Of a stretch of 64,000 nt of DNA, positions 19,801 through 27,662 are shown one piece after another. Each line of letters opens with the position of its first letter. Positions within the stretch are counted from its first letter, which is position 1. Source of the stretch: Fidelibacterota bacterium (GTDB lineage Bacteria > Fidelibacterota > UBA8477 > JABMPR01); NCBI GenBank assembly GCA_021734325.1, contig JAIPJF010000003.1:62001-126000 (forward strand), given 5' to 3'. The notes beneath the pieces were generated by a model, which was not told the DNA's origin, did no database searches, and was given only the letters and a program-made list of their open reading frames with translations. A program made the position numbers and the translations under genes.

Positions 19801-20581
19801 AAGCCGGAACAGTGAGAACGATAAAATTTCCATCGAGTGAGCGCAAATTACCCAGCGTATCGACAGATACATATGCAGGAGTCAACAATGCTTCAGTTGT
19901 GGAGACCCAATAATCCGGGGTATCATTCGTAGTTTCATCCTGGAAGACCAGATTGAATGTTGAGTGTTTGGAGTCAAATATTTCCCTGATGCCATAGCCG
20001 ATTATTTTGGATAACGCTTCTTTGTAAATCACAAGATTCGGTGAAGTAAAATTCTTCACCTCATATTCAAGCGTTGTAACCGGATTAATATATGACTTTC
20101 TAAATCTCAGCGCATCCTCATTGGCTTTGAAAAGATGTTCATAGCCTATCTCAAGCCAATTAAACACAATTCTATCATAAACTCCGGGTGTTTCACTCAC
20201 CGGGGCAAAAACACCAAGCTTATTTAATCCGCTTGACAATAAATAAGCATGCGGAATTGATAGCGAAGAGGGTGATATCATGGTGAATTCTTCCTGACCA
20301 GTCCAGGAACCATTCGCAACAGAGTTCTGATTGATTGAAGCCAGGACCTGATGTTCTCCTCCAGTCCCGCCACCAGACTGATAGGTTAACCCATGAAAGC
20401 CGATGGATATCGCCAGATTCTCACTTGAGCCTCGAAAGGGATCTGGGAGAAAAAACTCCACTTCCTTATTCTGCCCTGAATTGATCGTGCTCCAGAAATA
20501 ATGGTCGCGTGTAGTTGTCGGAAGGTCTGTATCAACCTGACCGAGTCGATCGAATACAATATCTTCTTCTAGATGGGCCAC
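16880..20581 (-). CDS. porU: PorU-like C25 (gingipain-family) surface peptidase, C-terminal part
   Basis: This 1233-residue frame, from a GTG at 20581, is the continuation of the frame at 20660-21562: both are in the same phase and separated only by one TGA (20662-20660) and 26 sense codons. The peptidase C25 domain covers about 255-590, with the catalytic His in LINFLGHGG (His473) and Cys in TSMTCFTSSF (Cys507). Immunoglobulin-like strands follow, and the last 98 residues form a FlgD-like/type IX sorting domain beginning NYPNPFEAE. PorU in Bacteroidetes is the surface sortase that cleaves cargo signals and attaches cargo to lipopolysaccharide; PorV anchors it. As it stands the part has no signal peptide, so it is either a broken gene or needs readthrough. 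Confidence 0.8.
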   Translation of the reverse strand: MAHLEEDIVFDRLGQVDTDLPTTTRDHYFWSTINSGQNKEVEFFLPDPFRGSSENLAISIGFHGLTYQSGGGTGGEHQVLASINQNSVANGSWTGQEEFTMISPSSLSIPHAYLLSSGLNKLGVFAPVSETPGVYDRIVFNWLEIGYEHLFKANEDALRFRKSYINPVTTLEYEVKNFTSPNLVIYKEALSKIIGYGIREIFDSKHSTFNLVFQDETTNDTPDYWVSTTEALLTPAYVSVDTLGNLRSLDGNFIVLTVPAFMNQLDDYLDFKRNEGWNPVVVSLADVYDEFNYGIKSPFAVKSFLKYANNHWPSNPEYVVFIGDAIADPKEAKRDIAIKNIPTFYMQTYQWGAAEADFWYSLINGDDYLPDLNIGRLPCNDAEDLKITLDKLIRYNTDLGYGSWQNEIITIAGFETIFKQQSQSLLKNEVPEPFMPSRVFIDRTSEGQIFWGDTDSLINLWNEGKLLINFLGHGGGAVWADRSLFVREDIDYLDAESAPAFVTSMTCFTSSFAQIQGLGEVVLTKSPAGAIGWFGSTGVGWTVNDFLMIQPLLRRLLEEHKTVGELMNTARIEYFLANSGYDYLKPSMLFQYTYLGDPTTKLALPVHEDLLSSSKFIYAQDEQLELNYIASESGTLKMLPINGDGQPWWQKEKVYENIPTHFLIDQEELIYNEDSSLILTPPSGESRTIYTLDRGRDKSAIQGYVPYGISSDWIEHRPPTAEELETSTDIPLRLKYHTLGATPDSIIVTFSGGSSFEESLVYDGEWWTTSNISELKSGIYNTYYVFSAFEDTNNTLNSQKYRLYLPAEITFSLNNIGEAAVGKRIGLEYEYSLQGLDEATITLNHQDSSADFRQEISEAIIIRKGNNSFFVPTYFGMGDVNIKSSMNLPQAEDGAQVLIDTIISPTYSQIIPGLGITFNAQNSDTLALWSGGYLRATSADTAWIRVQSDTNQITSTSGINFYRDSTRYQIGISNPDIDVWISSERPLFLKEPRINSWQILEKLNSEYSLQASGLVSMGNKVNTSGPRVSLMMSNQLFFDGDYILENSRLNLLAEDPDGFTWKKEDVSILVDGTQLIVQLGDTSQAAQEIAISASLELLPGEHQIAFRVSDALDNWSDEEVVSAVVAGEADIIDYGNYPNPFEAETLIIYELTQPLSDVVIDIYTLAGYKLHSIDAYNARVGVPLGAIGYHEVPWNGRDKNEEFVANGVYFYRIRGEADGKKLVGPVGKMVKNR

Positions 20582-20659
20582 ATCCCAAAAAGATGCCGGA
20601 CGATACGGATTTGATTGTGTGAGCGCACCCGACTCCTCAATGAATCGGAGTCCGTTCTC

Positions 20660-21562
20660 TCATCCCCAGTCAAGCCAATAGATATTGATATCCGAGAATG
20701 GATCGAAGTATTGGGTAGAATTTGCAGAGTAATTCTGTCTCCCAATAAAATCAAAATAATCATTCTCATTAAAATATCCATCACCATCATCTGCCACATA
20801 AATAGTCTGTTCTTCATCCTTATTGATCAGCTTGATGGTGTGACTTTCTATTGACTCAATCGGAAAACCCTCTAGTGCTGCCAACGATCTGTAGCTGACC
20901 CGGTAAATGCCATCCTCCATGATCTGCAATTTCAATCGGCCATATCCCAACCCTTTTTCCAGTGACATCGCATTGATCTGCTCACTCAGCACAGGGTCAA
21001 CTTCATTCAGATATATCGCCTTGGTATCAGGATGCAGAGATGAATGAATATCCGAGGTGATTGTTAATATCATATGCTCAGGAATGCGGATCTGATCCCC
21101 ACGAACGCTCACGGATGCACCGATTACATTAATTGCCCACAATTGAAGCTCTTCATCCTGCCTTATCAACTTCAGTGAGACCAGTTCCTCTTCAGAGGTA
21201 TCTTCTTCCCGCACTGCATCAAATTCTATCCCTTTTGCCTTCTCCACCACATTCACAAAGGCCGGGGAAATATTTTCCACCCTAAGTTTGCCACTATCAA
21301 ATTCAATTTTAGGTGGGCCGGATTTTGTATAGACCAACTTTGATATCACTGGAACAGTATAACCAAACTCATTTACTGTAGAACTCCAGCCTGGGAAGTC
21401 AGGGCCGGTCTTACCAAAGGTGATTTTTGTTTCTTGTGGGATATCAATTCGCCACTGGAATTGACTTGGACCCGACTCCTTGATCTGAGATATTTCTACT
21501 GCTGCAGAAAGAGTCGTCAAAAAAGAGCCAATTAACAAGCTCCCTAATAATGCGTATCTCAT
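20660..21562 (-). CDS. porU: PorU-like surface peptidase, N-terminal part, ends at in-frame TGA
   Basis: A 300-residue frame with a signal peptide (MRYALLGSLLIGSFLTTLSA) followed by the N-terminal prodomain-like region of PorU proteins, ending ...DINIYWLDWG just before TGA. In intact homologues this segment runs on without a break into the C25 domain (a W-G-x-E-N-G-L-R type junction), and here the bases after the TGA still encode ENGLRFIEESG in the same phase. One substitution, such as GGA to TGA, would explain the stop. The full product would be 1560 residues. It starts 1 nt after the cdaA stop. Alternatives are a sequencing error or strain-level decay. Confidence 0.8.
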   Translation of the reverse strand: MRYALLGSLLIGSFLTTLSAAVEISQIKESGPSQFQWRIDIPQETKITFGKTGPDFPGWSSTVNEFGYTVPVISKLVYTKSGPPKIEFDSGKLRVENISPAFVNVVEKAKGIEFDAVREEDTSEEELVSLKLIRQDEELQLWAINVIGASVSVRGDQIRIPEHMILTITSDIHSSLHPDTKAIYLNEVDPVLSEQINAMSLEKGLGYGRLKLQIMEDGIYRVSYRSLAALEGFPIESIESHTIKLINKDEEQTIYVADDGDGYFNENDYFDFIGRQNYSANSTQYFDPFSDINIYWLDWG

Positions 21563-21563
21563 T

Positions 21564-22400
21564 TTATATAATGAGGTTATTTAGTATTTTATTTAACTGA
21601 ACTTCGTCGAGACCACGTTTCATGATGCCATTATTTACATAAGATACAGTGCCTGTTTCTTCAGAGACGACCAATATATGTGCATCCGTCTCCTCTGACA
21701 GTCCAAGGGCAGCCAAATGTCTGGTTCCCAGTTTCATCCGGGAACCCTGCATCTCTTCAGATAAAGGAAGAATACATTTTGCCGCTTCAATAACCTCATG
21801 ATTGATGATCACGGCACCGTCATGCAATGGTGAAGTAGGATTAAAAATGGAAACCAGGAGCTCTGCTGAAACGCGGGCATTGATTGACGTTGATTTTTCT
21901 TTGATATGCTTAAGTCCGACCTCACCCTCCATCACAATCAGCATTCCCCATTTACGGTCCTTACAGGTCATAATTGCATCGATTACCTCACCCACCATCT
22001 CCAAACTCTTGACTCTGAATATGTAGCGGACGAAAGGGTTTTGACCGAGGTAAATGAGAATCCTGCGTAATTCTGGTTGAAAAAGAATGACAACTGCAAT
22101 CACCCAAACAGTGGATAAATTTGCCAACAACCAGGACATACCGTGGAGTTCCGCCCATCTCACGATGACGGAGAGCAGGATCAGGATGAGAATTCCCGAA
22201 AGAAGCTGAGCAGCTCTTGTTCCCTTAAATATCTTATAGAGAGAATACAGTACAAAAGCAACAGCGAGGATATCGACCACGTCGTAAACACGCACTGACA
22301 GAAATGCGATCGAAAAGAGTTCATAGCGCCAGAAGTATATTGTTACTGCCGCGACCAGAAGTCCGATGAGAGCATTCACATATTTCATTTTGTCTTGCAT
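21564..22400 (-). CDS. cdaA: Diadenylate cyclase CdaA (c-di-AMP synthase), altered RHR motif
   Basis: A membrane-bound DisA_N-domain enzyme of 278 residues (counting from ATG 22400) that makes c-di-AMP from two ATP. Three hydrophobic helices (about 10-105) precede the catalytic domain (about 115-275). The DGA motif is intact (SPLHDGAVIIN), but the second active-site motif, normally RHR, reads GTRHLAALG, that is RHL. Whether activity survives is open. It lies between folP and the PorU-like gene; the glmM and cdaR partners of Firmicutes are not adjacent. Confidence 0.88.
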   Translation of the reverse strand: MQDKMKYVNALIGLLVAAVTIYFWRYELFSIAFLSVRVYDVVDILAVAFVLYSLYKIFKGTRAAQLLSGILILILLSVIVRWAELHGMSWLLANLSTVWVIAVVILFQPELRRILIYLGQNPFVRYIFRVKSLEMVGEVIDAIMTCKDRKWGMLIVMEGEVGLKHIKEKSTSINARVSAELLVSIFNPTSPLHDGAVIINHEVIEAAKCILPLSEEMQGSRMKLGTRHLAALGLSEETDAHILVVSEETGTVSYVNNGIMKRGLDEVQLNKILNNLII

Positions 22401-22409
22401 CAAATCAAG

Positions 22410-23282
22410 TTAATCCAAATGTTTTTGAATAGCAGTGAAGATATTCAAGGCCTGGCACGTCTCAAACACATCATGAACGCGATAAATCTGAACGTTTTTT
22501 GGGAGAACTGCTAATGCTGCAGCGAGGGATCCACCCAAACGCTTATGGACTTCAGAATGATGGATCATATCAATGAAGGATTTTCGGCTTGCTCCAATAA
22601 GAAGTGGACAACCAAAGCTGTGGAACTCATCGATATTAGCCATAATTTTTAAATTATCACTCAGCGATTTACCAAAACCAATTCCAGGATCAAGGATTAT
22701 TTGAGATCTGTTAATACCCTGACTATCAGCATGTTTCAGCCTATCATTAAAATATTCCTTTATTTCTGAGATAACATCTGAATAGTGAGGAGAATCCTGC
22801 ATGGACTTGGGGGTTCCCTGCATGTGCATCATCACGTAGGGGACTTTATAACGGGCCACGACTTCCATCATATGAGGATCATTTCTCCCTGATGAGACGT
22901 CATTCACAATATGGGCGCCACTCTGTATGGCGAGATCGGCGACTGTTGATTTTTGTGTATCAATTGAGATTAAACAGGATGTGCTTGCAGATAATTTCTC
23001 AATTACTGGAATGACTCGATCAAGTTCTTGTTGGAGACTTACTGTTGAAGATCCCGGGCGGGTTGATTCACCACCCACATCGATAATGGTCGCACCATCC
23101 TGAATTAATTGCTGAGCATGATTCAGGGCAGCTACAGGAGATGAGAAATGACCACCATCGCTGAATGAGTCAGGGGTAACATTCACTATCCCCATAACCA
23201 GAGGTACGTCAAGATGCACGATCTGGTCTTTGATCCACCATTCGATACCTTCTTCTAATTGTTTTTGAGCTCGACGGGTCAA
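22410..23282 (-). CDS. folP: Dihydropteroate synthase
   Basis: A TIM-barrel enzyme that joins p-aminobenzoate to the pterin pyrophosphate in folate synthesis. Diagnostic segments: MGIVNVTPDSFSDGGHF, DVGGESTRPGS, VNDVSSGRNDP, and the closing GASRKSFI with RVHDV near the C-terminus. At up to 290 residues the length is normal. The annotated TTG start has a weak ribosome site; the true start could be slightly downstream, but residue 30 (the Met of MGIVNVTP) is too late. It lies 24 nt downstream of ftsH and 7-10 nt before cdaA, a folP-cdaA order seen in other phyla. Confidence 0.95.
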   Translation of the reverse strand: MTRRAQKQLEEGIEWWIKDQIVHLDVPLVMGIVNVTPDSFSDGGHFSSPVAALNHAQQLIQDGATIIDVGGESTRPGSSTVSLQQELDRVIPVIEKLSASTSCLISIDTQKSTVADLAIQSGAHIVNDVSSGRNDPHMMEVVARYKVPYVMMHMQGTPKSMQDSPHYSDVISEIKEYFNDRLKHADSQGINRSQIILDPGIGFGKSLSDNLKIMANIDEFHSFGCPLLIGASRKSFIDMIHHSEVHKRLGGSLAAALAVLPKNVQIYRVHDVFETCQALNIFTAIQKHLD

Positions 23283-23306
23283 AGGAAAAGGTATCCCAAC
23301 AACAAT

Positions 23307-25631
23307 TTATTCTTCAGGCTTGGCTGGAGGTGAATTTTCCTTTGTATCATCTGGCATACTTGATTTTCCACCTGTATCAATCACCGGTTTATCTAAATTC
23401 TCAGGTTTTCTGCGAGGTCTTCTTGATCGAGACGGATTCGTTCGCGGTGGATTTTCTTTCGATTCATCTGACTTTCCCGATTTCTCACCCGCTTCAAGGG
23501 TTGGTTTATCAGACCTGTCAGATTTTATGTATGGTTTTCTTGACCGGGATTTTCCTGAATGAGGTCTTTGTGAAGAATTATCCCTTACTTGTATTTCAGG
23601 GGCCAACCCCAGTATTCTGTCCAGCTGTCTGCCATCAATGCTTTCTTTCTCAAGTAAAACTTCAGATACTTTGAGTAACAGATCCTTATGTTTTGTGATA
23701 ATATTCGTTGCCTGCTTATAGGCTTTATCAATGATACTGCGCACTTCGGCATCAATCTTCTTGGCCATGTCCTCAGAAAAATCACGGTGCATTCCCAGAT
23801 CGCGACCAATAAAGATTTCTTCTTTCTTTTGTCCATAGGTCATGGGACCGAGTTTTTCACTCATGCCCCATTCAACAACCATTTTTCTAGCCAGGATAGT
23901 TGCCCGTTCAATATCATTCCCTGCCCCAGTTGTCATTTGATCCAGGACAATTTGTTCGGCAACCCGTCCGCCCATCAATATTGCCAGCATCCCTTGCATA
24001 AATTCTCTTGAGTAGTTATAGCGATCACCTGTTGGAAGTTGTGCAGTAAGACCCAATGCTCTGCCCCGGGGAATTATCGTGACCCGGTGGACAGGGTCCG
24101 TACCCTCAGTTAAACGCGCCACAAGTGCGTGACCAGCTTCATGAACAGCAGTCGTTCGCTTTTCCTTCTCATTAATGACCATGCTGCGGCGCTCAGTACC
24201 CATCATGACCTTATCTTTGGCATTCTCAATATCGATCATCTCAACACGATTCTTTTTGCGCTTGGCGGCAATCAGGGCGGATTCATTGATCAGATTTGCC
24301 AGATCAGCCCCTGACATACCCGGTGTTCCTTTGGCGATAATATCCAATCGTACATTCTTCGCCATGGGAATGTTTTTAGCATGAACTCTAAGTACAGCTT
24401 CCCGACCTCTCACATCTGGAATATCAACAATTATCTGTCGATCAAAGCGCCCAGGCCTCAACAATGCCGAGTCCAGAACGTCCGGGCGATTGGTTGCAGC
24501 AAGGAGAATGATGTTATCAGAAACTTCAAATCCATCCATTTCTACCAAAAGTGCGTTGAGGGTCTGCTCGCGTTCATCATGACCGCCACCGAGACCAGCT
24601 CCCCTTTGTCTTCCAACAGCATCCAGTTCGTCAATAAAGATGATACAGGGCGAATTCTTCTTACTTTGTTCGAAAAGATCACGTACGCGGCTTGCTCCGA
24701 CACCAACAAACATTTCTACAAAATCAGCACCACTGAGACTATAGAAGGGAACAGAAGCTTCACCGGCTACGGCTCTTGCAAGCAATGTCTTTCCTGTTCC
24801 AGGAGGTCCTACCAACAGTGCTCCCTTGGGAATTCTGCCACCTAACTTTTGGAATTTTTCAGGATATTTTAGAAATTGGACAATTTCATTTAACTCCTCT
24901 TTCGCCTCTTCACAGCCAGCCACATCATGGAAGGTGATCATTGGTTTTTCATTGTCGAGTATCTTAGCCCGACTTTTTCCAAATGAGAAGATCCCCTTAG
25001 TACCACCACCTGACTGCATTCTCCGCATGATAAAGAACCAGAAAAAAATGATCAGTATCCAGGGCAGGATCTGGAACAGATAGTCAACCCAGTCACGTGT
25101 TTCATCTTGAAACTCATAGTCGACACCCATTTCATCCCATTTCGCAAGAACTTCGCTGTCAATGACCGGTGATAGTACAACCCAGAATTTTGTGTATTCT
25201 GTATCAACACCGTTCACAGTCGTAAACTCTGCATTTTTGAGTTCGCCGTAAAAGTGATTCTTGGTGAGGATGGCAGATTTGATCTTTCCGGCATCCAGGA
25301 GCTCGCGGTATTCAGTGTATCCGATTTTCTGAACTGGATCGGAATCAGTATTCAACATCTGTGCAAAGAAAAACACGGAGATCAGTATGATGACCCATAG
25401 AAGGGTCGTTTTTAGGCCCTTTTGCCAATTCTCATTGCCTTCGGGAGGACGAGTGATTTTGATATTCGTCGACTTCTTTGGCAGCGGTTTCTCTGTCTTA
25501 TGGATGTCCCCTTCTTTTATGAAAGGTTTGTGATAGGGTTTTCTAGGCCCTCTATTTCTGTTTCTTGGATTTGGATTGTTTCTATTTGGATATTTATCCG
25601 AATCAGGTGTTTTTTTATTCTCAGTATTCAT
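23307..25631 (-). CDS. ftsH: ATP-dependent zinc metalloprotease FtsH with extended basic tails
   Basis: A 774-residue inner-membrane AAA protease that degrades unassembled or misfolded membrane proteins. A charged Asn/Arg/Pro-rich cytoplasmic extension (about 1-70) precedes the first membrane helix ([17 protein letters not shown]), a periplasmic domain, the second helix ([14 protein letters not shown]), the AAA domain ([45 protein letters not shown]) and the peptidase zinc site HEAGH with its Asp further on. After about residue 690 comes an 85-residue basic, Pro/Ser/Lys-rich tail built of a tandem 39-residue duplication. Both extensions exceed the usual length of about 640-650. Confidence 0.96.
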   Translation of the reverse strand: MNTENKKTPDSDKYPNRNNPNPRNRNRGPRKPYHKPFIKEGDIHKTEKPLPKKSTNIKITRPPEGNENWQKGLKTTLLWVIILISVFFFAQMLNTDSDPVQKIGYTEYRELLDAGKIKSAILTKNHFYGELKNAEFTTVNGVDTEYTKFWVVLSPVIDSEVLAKWDEMGVDYEFQDETRDWVDYLFQILPWILIIFFWFFIMRRMQSGGGTKGIFSFGKSRAKILDNEKPMITFHDVAGCEEAKEELNEIVQFLKYPEKFQKLGGRIPKGALLVGPPGTGKTLLARAVAGEASVPFYSLSGADFVEMFVGVGASRVRDLFEQSKKNSPCIIFIDELDAVGRQRGAGLGGGHDEREQTLNALLVEMDGFEVSDNIILLAATNRPDVLDSALLRPGRFDRQIIVDIPDVRGREAVLRVHAKNIPMAKNVRLDIIAKGTPGMSGADLANLINESALIAAKRKKNRVEMIDIENAKDKVMMGTERRSMVINEKEKRTTAVHEAGHALVARLTEGTDPVHRVTIIPRGRALGLTAQLPTGDRYNYSREFMQGMLAILMGGRVAEQIVLDQMTTGAGNDIERATILARKMVVEWGMSEKLGPMTYGQKKEEIFIGRDLGMHRDFSEDMAKKIDAEVRSIIDKAYKQATNIITKHKDLLLKVSEVLLEKESIDGRQLDRILGLAPEIQVRDNSSQRPHSGKSRSRKPYIKSDRSDKPTLEAGEKSGKSDESKENPPRTNPSRSRRPRRKPENLDKPVIDTGGKSSMPDDTKENSPPAKPEE
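23329..23562 (-). repeat. Two diverged 117-bp tandem repeats in the 3' end of ftsH
   Basis: Units 23329-23445 and 23446-23562 align at 117 bp, exactly 39 codons. Each encodes a block opening SRSRKP or SRSRRP, then a DKP, a GEKS/GGKS and a KENPP/KENSPP near its end. The units have diverged well beyond a fresh duplication but keep phase, charge and proline content. Confidence 0.75.
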
Positions 25632-25642
25632 TAAAAGCCTTT

Positions 25643-26212
25643 TTATAATTTCATGTCTTTAGAAAATGCCCATATCGATGGCAGGTTCCTGAATTTTTGA
25701 TCCAGATCCAATCCATACCCGACCAGGAATCTGTCTTCTACCTCAAATCCTACATAGTCTGCTTCAAATTCCAGCTTTAAACAATCAGGTTTTAGCAGCA
25801 GCGAAACAAAACTTACTGAATTGGGGGAATTTTCTAAAAGACGATGTTTCAAAAATCTAGCTGTGAGACCGCTGTCAATAATATCTTCAACAATGATCAC
25901 ATCTCTGTCGGTTACAATGCAGCTGATGTCTTTCAGAAGGCGAACAGTCCCCGACGATTGAGTTCCTGAATGGTATGAGGACACTTTGATGAAATCGAGT
26001 TCACACTCGATCTCCAATCTTTTTGCCAGATCAGCCAGAAAGAACACTGAGCCATTTAATACACCAATCAGAATGGGTACACGACCTGCATAATCCTTCG
26101 ATATCTGATCGGCGAGTTCCTGTATCCTCGTCTGGATCTGTACCTCGGTGATCAGCTCCTCGAGCTTCTGCCCCGTATAGTTACCCATGTTCTTAACTGT
26201 TCTTGTTCTCAT
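25643..26212 (-). CDS. hpt: Hypoxanthine phosphoribosyltransferase
   Basis: A purine-salvage type I phosphoribosyltransferase of 189 residues that joins hypoxanthine or guanine to PRPP. The PRPP loop [16 protein letters not shown] and the upstream flexible-loop [21 protein letters not shown] are both present, as is the PPi loop GVLNGSVFF. It overlaps the tilS stop by 4 nt and is followed 11 nt later by ftsH, reproducing the tilS-hpt-ftsH order that is conserved in many bacteria including Firmicutes. An internal ATG (MGNYTGQ) is a possible later start. Confidence 0.95.
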   Translation of the reverse strand: MRTRTVKNMGNYTGQKLEELITEVQIQTRIQELADQISKDYAGRVPILIGVLNGSVFFLADLAKRLEIECELDFIKVSSYHSGTQSSGTVRLLKDISCIVTDRDVIIVEDIIDSGLTARFLKHRLLENSPNSVSFVSLLLKPDCLKLEFEADYVGFEVEDRFLVGYGLDLDQKFRNLPSIWAFSKDMKL

Positions 26213-27591
26213 TCAAAAGTTCCTTCATCCAATTGAATCTCAAAGCACGGTCTGACTTCACTTTTCGCAGTTTTATGTGAATCCACCAGGGCGGAGAAAG
26301 CGGTTCGGATCCCCGGGATCCACACGATTGTGTCCCCGAATACAAGCACGGGATAATATTCCTTTAAAGATGGCGCAACATGTGCCTCCTGAAGAATCTG
26401 ATTTACCGACAATTCACTTCCTGCTGCATCCACACGCATTTTATCTCCCTCTTTCCGCATCCGGAGATTGTATTGATCCTCATTACCTTCGTACCAAAAG
26501 TAATCCGGGTTCGTCACATGATGATCTAGTTCCAGGATCTGAATTCCGAGTTTGAAAAAGGGGAAACCATGACGGACTGCACTGTGTAAATCCATCTCAG
26601 CCCATTCAAACAGGGATCGTTTGATGAGAGTGATATGCTTCCGATCACGGTATGCCGTGATCAACTCTGGCAACTGAATCTTGCTACCGATACTAGCCGG
26701 TTCCATCAAGGTTTTTAAACGCTTAAAATGGATCTCTGATATGCCTTGTGCCATGGGGGAAACCACTTGAAAAGCTCTGTCAAAAAGCGCCTTCTGAATC
26801 GGCGAAAAATAGTCGGCAAGCCCATCCATTCCTAATGATATTTTTGCCTCTGAATGCTGTCTAATTATATTATTATCAATATGTTCTAAAGCAGTTTGGA
26901 GCATTTTATTTAAGCGTGTTCCAGTATCAGTAATATCTCCAATTATTGAAGCGTAATTCCCTTCACTCAACTTCGAAAGAAGGGGAATTAAGTTCATCCT
27001 GATATTATTACGTAAATATTTTGGATCGCGATTGGATTGGTCTTCACAATATTCCAACTGATTCATGTCAGCATATTTCAGGATCTGTGCGCGCGAAAAT
27101 GACAACAGGGGTCTGATTATCTTTTCATGGCTGGCTCCAATACCACTTAGTCCCCTGATACCCGTGCCGGTATAAAGATTTATCAAAATTGTCTCTAACT
27201 GGTCGCTATACTGCTGACCTGAGGCAAGCAGATCGTAGTCCAGTTCGTTCAATTTCTCCAGAAAGACTAAACGTCGTCTTTGACTTCCGGCTTCTTCAAC
27301 ACTCAATCTGTTCTGAGATGCATACTTTTGGATATTCTCTGAGACGATGTGGACAGGATAATTGTATTTGTTTCCCAGCTGCTCGACAAAATTCATATCA
27401 GATGTGCTTGCTTCACCTCTCAATTCGTGATTGAAGTGAATAATGCTGATTTCCAGATTGCCGACAGCGTTCAACAGATGGAGCAGGACCGTCGAGTCAA
27501 CACCACCGGAACAAGCACACAGGATTCTCATGTCAGGTCTATACCAACTACTGGACAGGACCAATTGCCTAAATGATTTACTGGACAGCAC
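26209..27591 (-). CDS. tilS: tRNA(Ile)-lysidine synthase
   Basis: A 460-residue N-type ATP pyrophosphatase that converts C34 of the tRNA-Ile CAU anticodon to lysidine, so that it reads AUA. The P-loop CACSGGVDSTVLLHLL lies at about 25-40; the family segments HFNHELRGEAS, EEAGSQRRRLVFLEKL and ASGQQYSDQLETILINL follow, with a C-terminal TilS domain (LRMRKEGDKMRV onward). The protein has the two-domain long form. The start is GTG. It forms a coupled unit with hpt. Confidence 0.95.
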   Translation of the reverse strand: MLSSKSFRQLVLSSSWYRPDMRILCACSGGVDSTVLLHLLNAVGNLEISIIHFNHELRGEASTSDMNFVEQLGNKYNYPVHIVSENIQKYASQNRLSVEEAGSQRRRLVFLEKLNELDYDLLASGQQYSDQLETILINLYTGTGIRGLSGIGASHEKIIRPLLSFSRAQILKYADMNQLEYCEDQSNRDPKYLRNNIRMNLIPLLSKLSEGNYASIIGDITDTGTRLNKMLQTALEHIDNNIIRQHSEAKISLGMDGLADYFSPIQKALFDRAFQVVSPMAQGISEIHFKRLKTLMEPASIGSKIQLPELITAYRDRKHITLIKRSLFEWAEMDLHSAVRHGFPFFKLGIQILELDHHVTNPDYFWYEGNEDQYNLRMRKEGDKMRVDAAGSELSVNQILQEAHVAPSLKEYYPVLVFGDTIVWIPGIRTAFSALVDSHKTAKSEVRPCFEIQLDEGTFE

Positions 27592-27662
27592 TTTTAAACG
27601 GACGAATTCCTACATTCATAGACTGGAATCCATTTTATTGAGATTAGAATAGAAGCAAGCAC

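Noticed and set aside
20660-20662. TGA in the PorU-like gene as a selenocysteine codon
   Set aside because: It is not in a redox motif; the expected residue in the family junction is small (Gly-like), no SECIS-type hairpin was apparent just downstream, and no sel genes are in the window.
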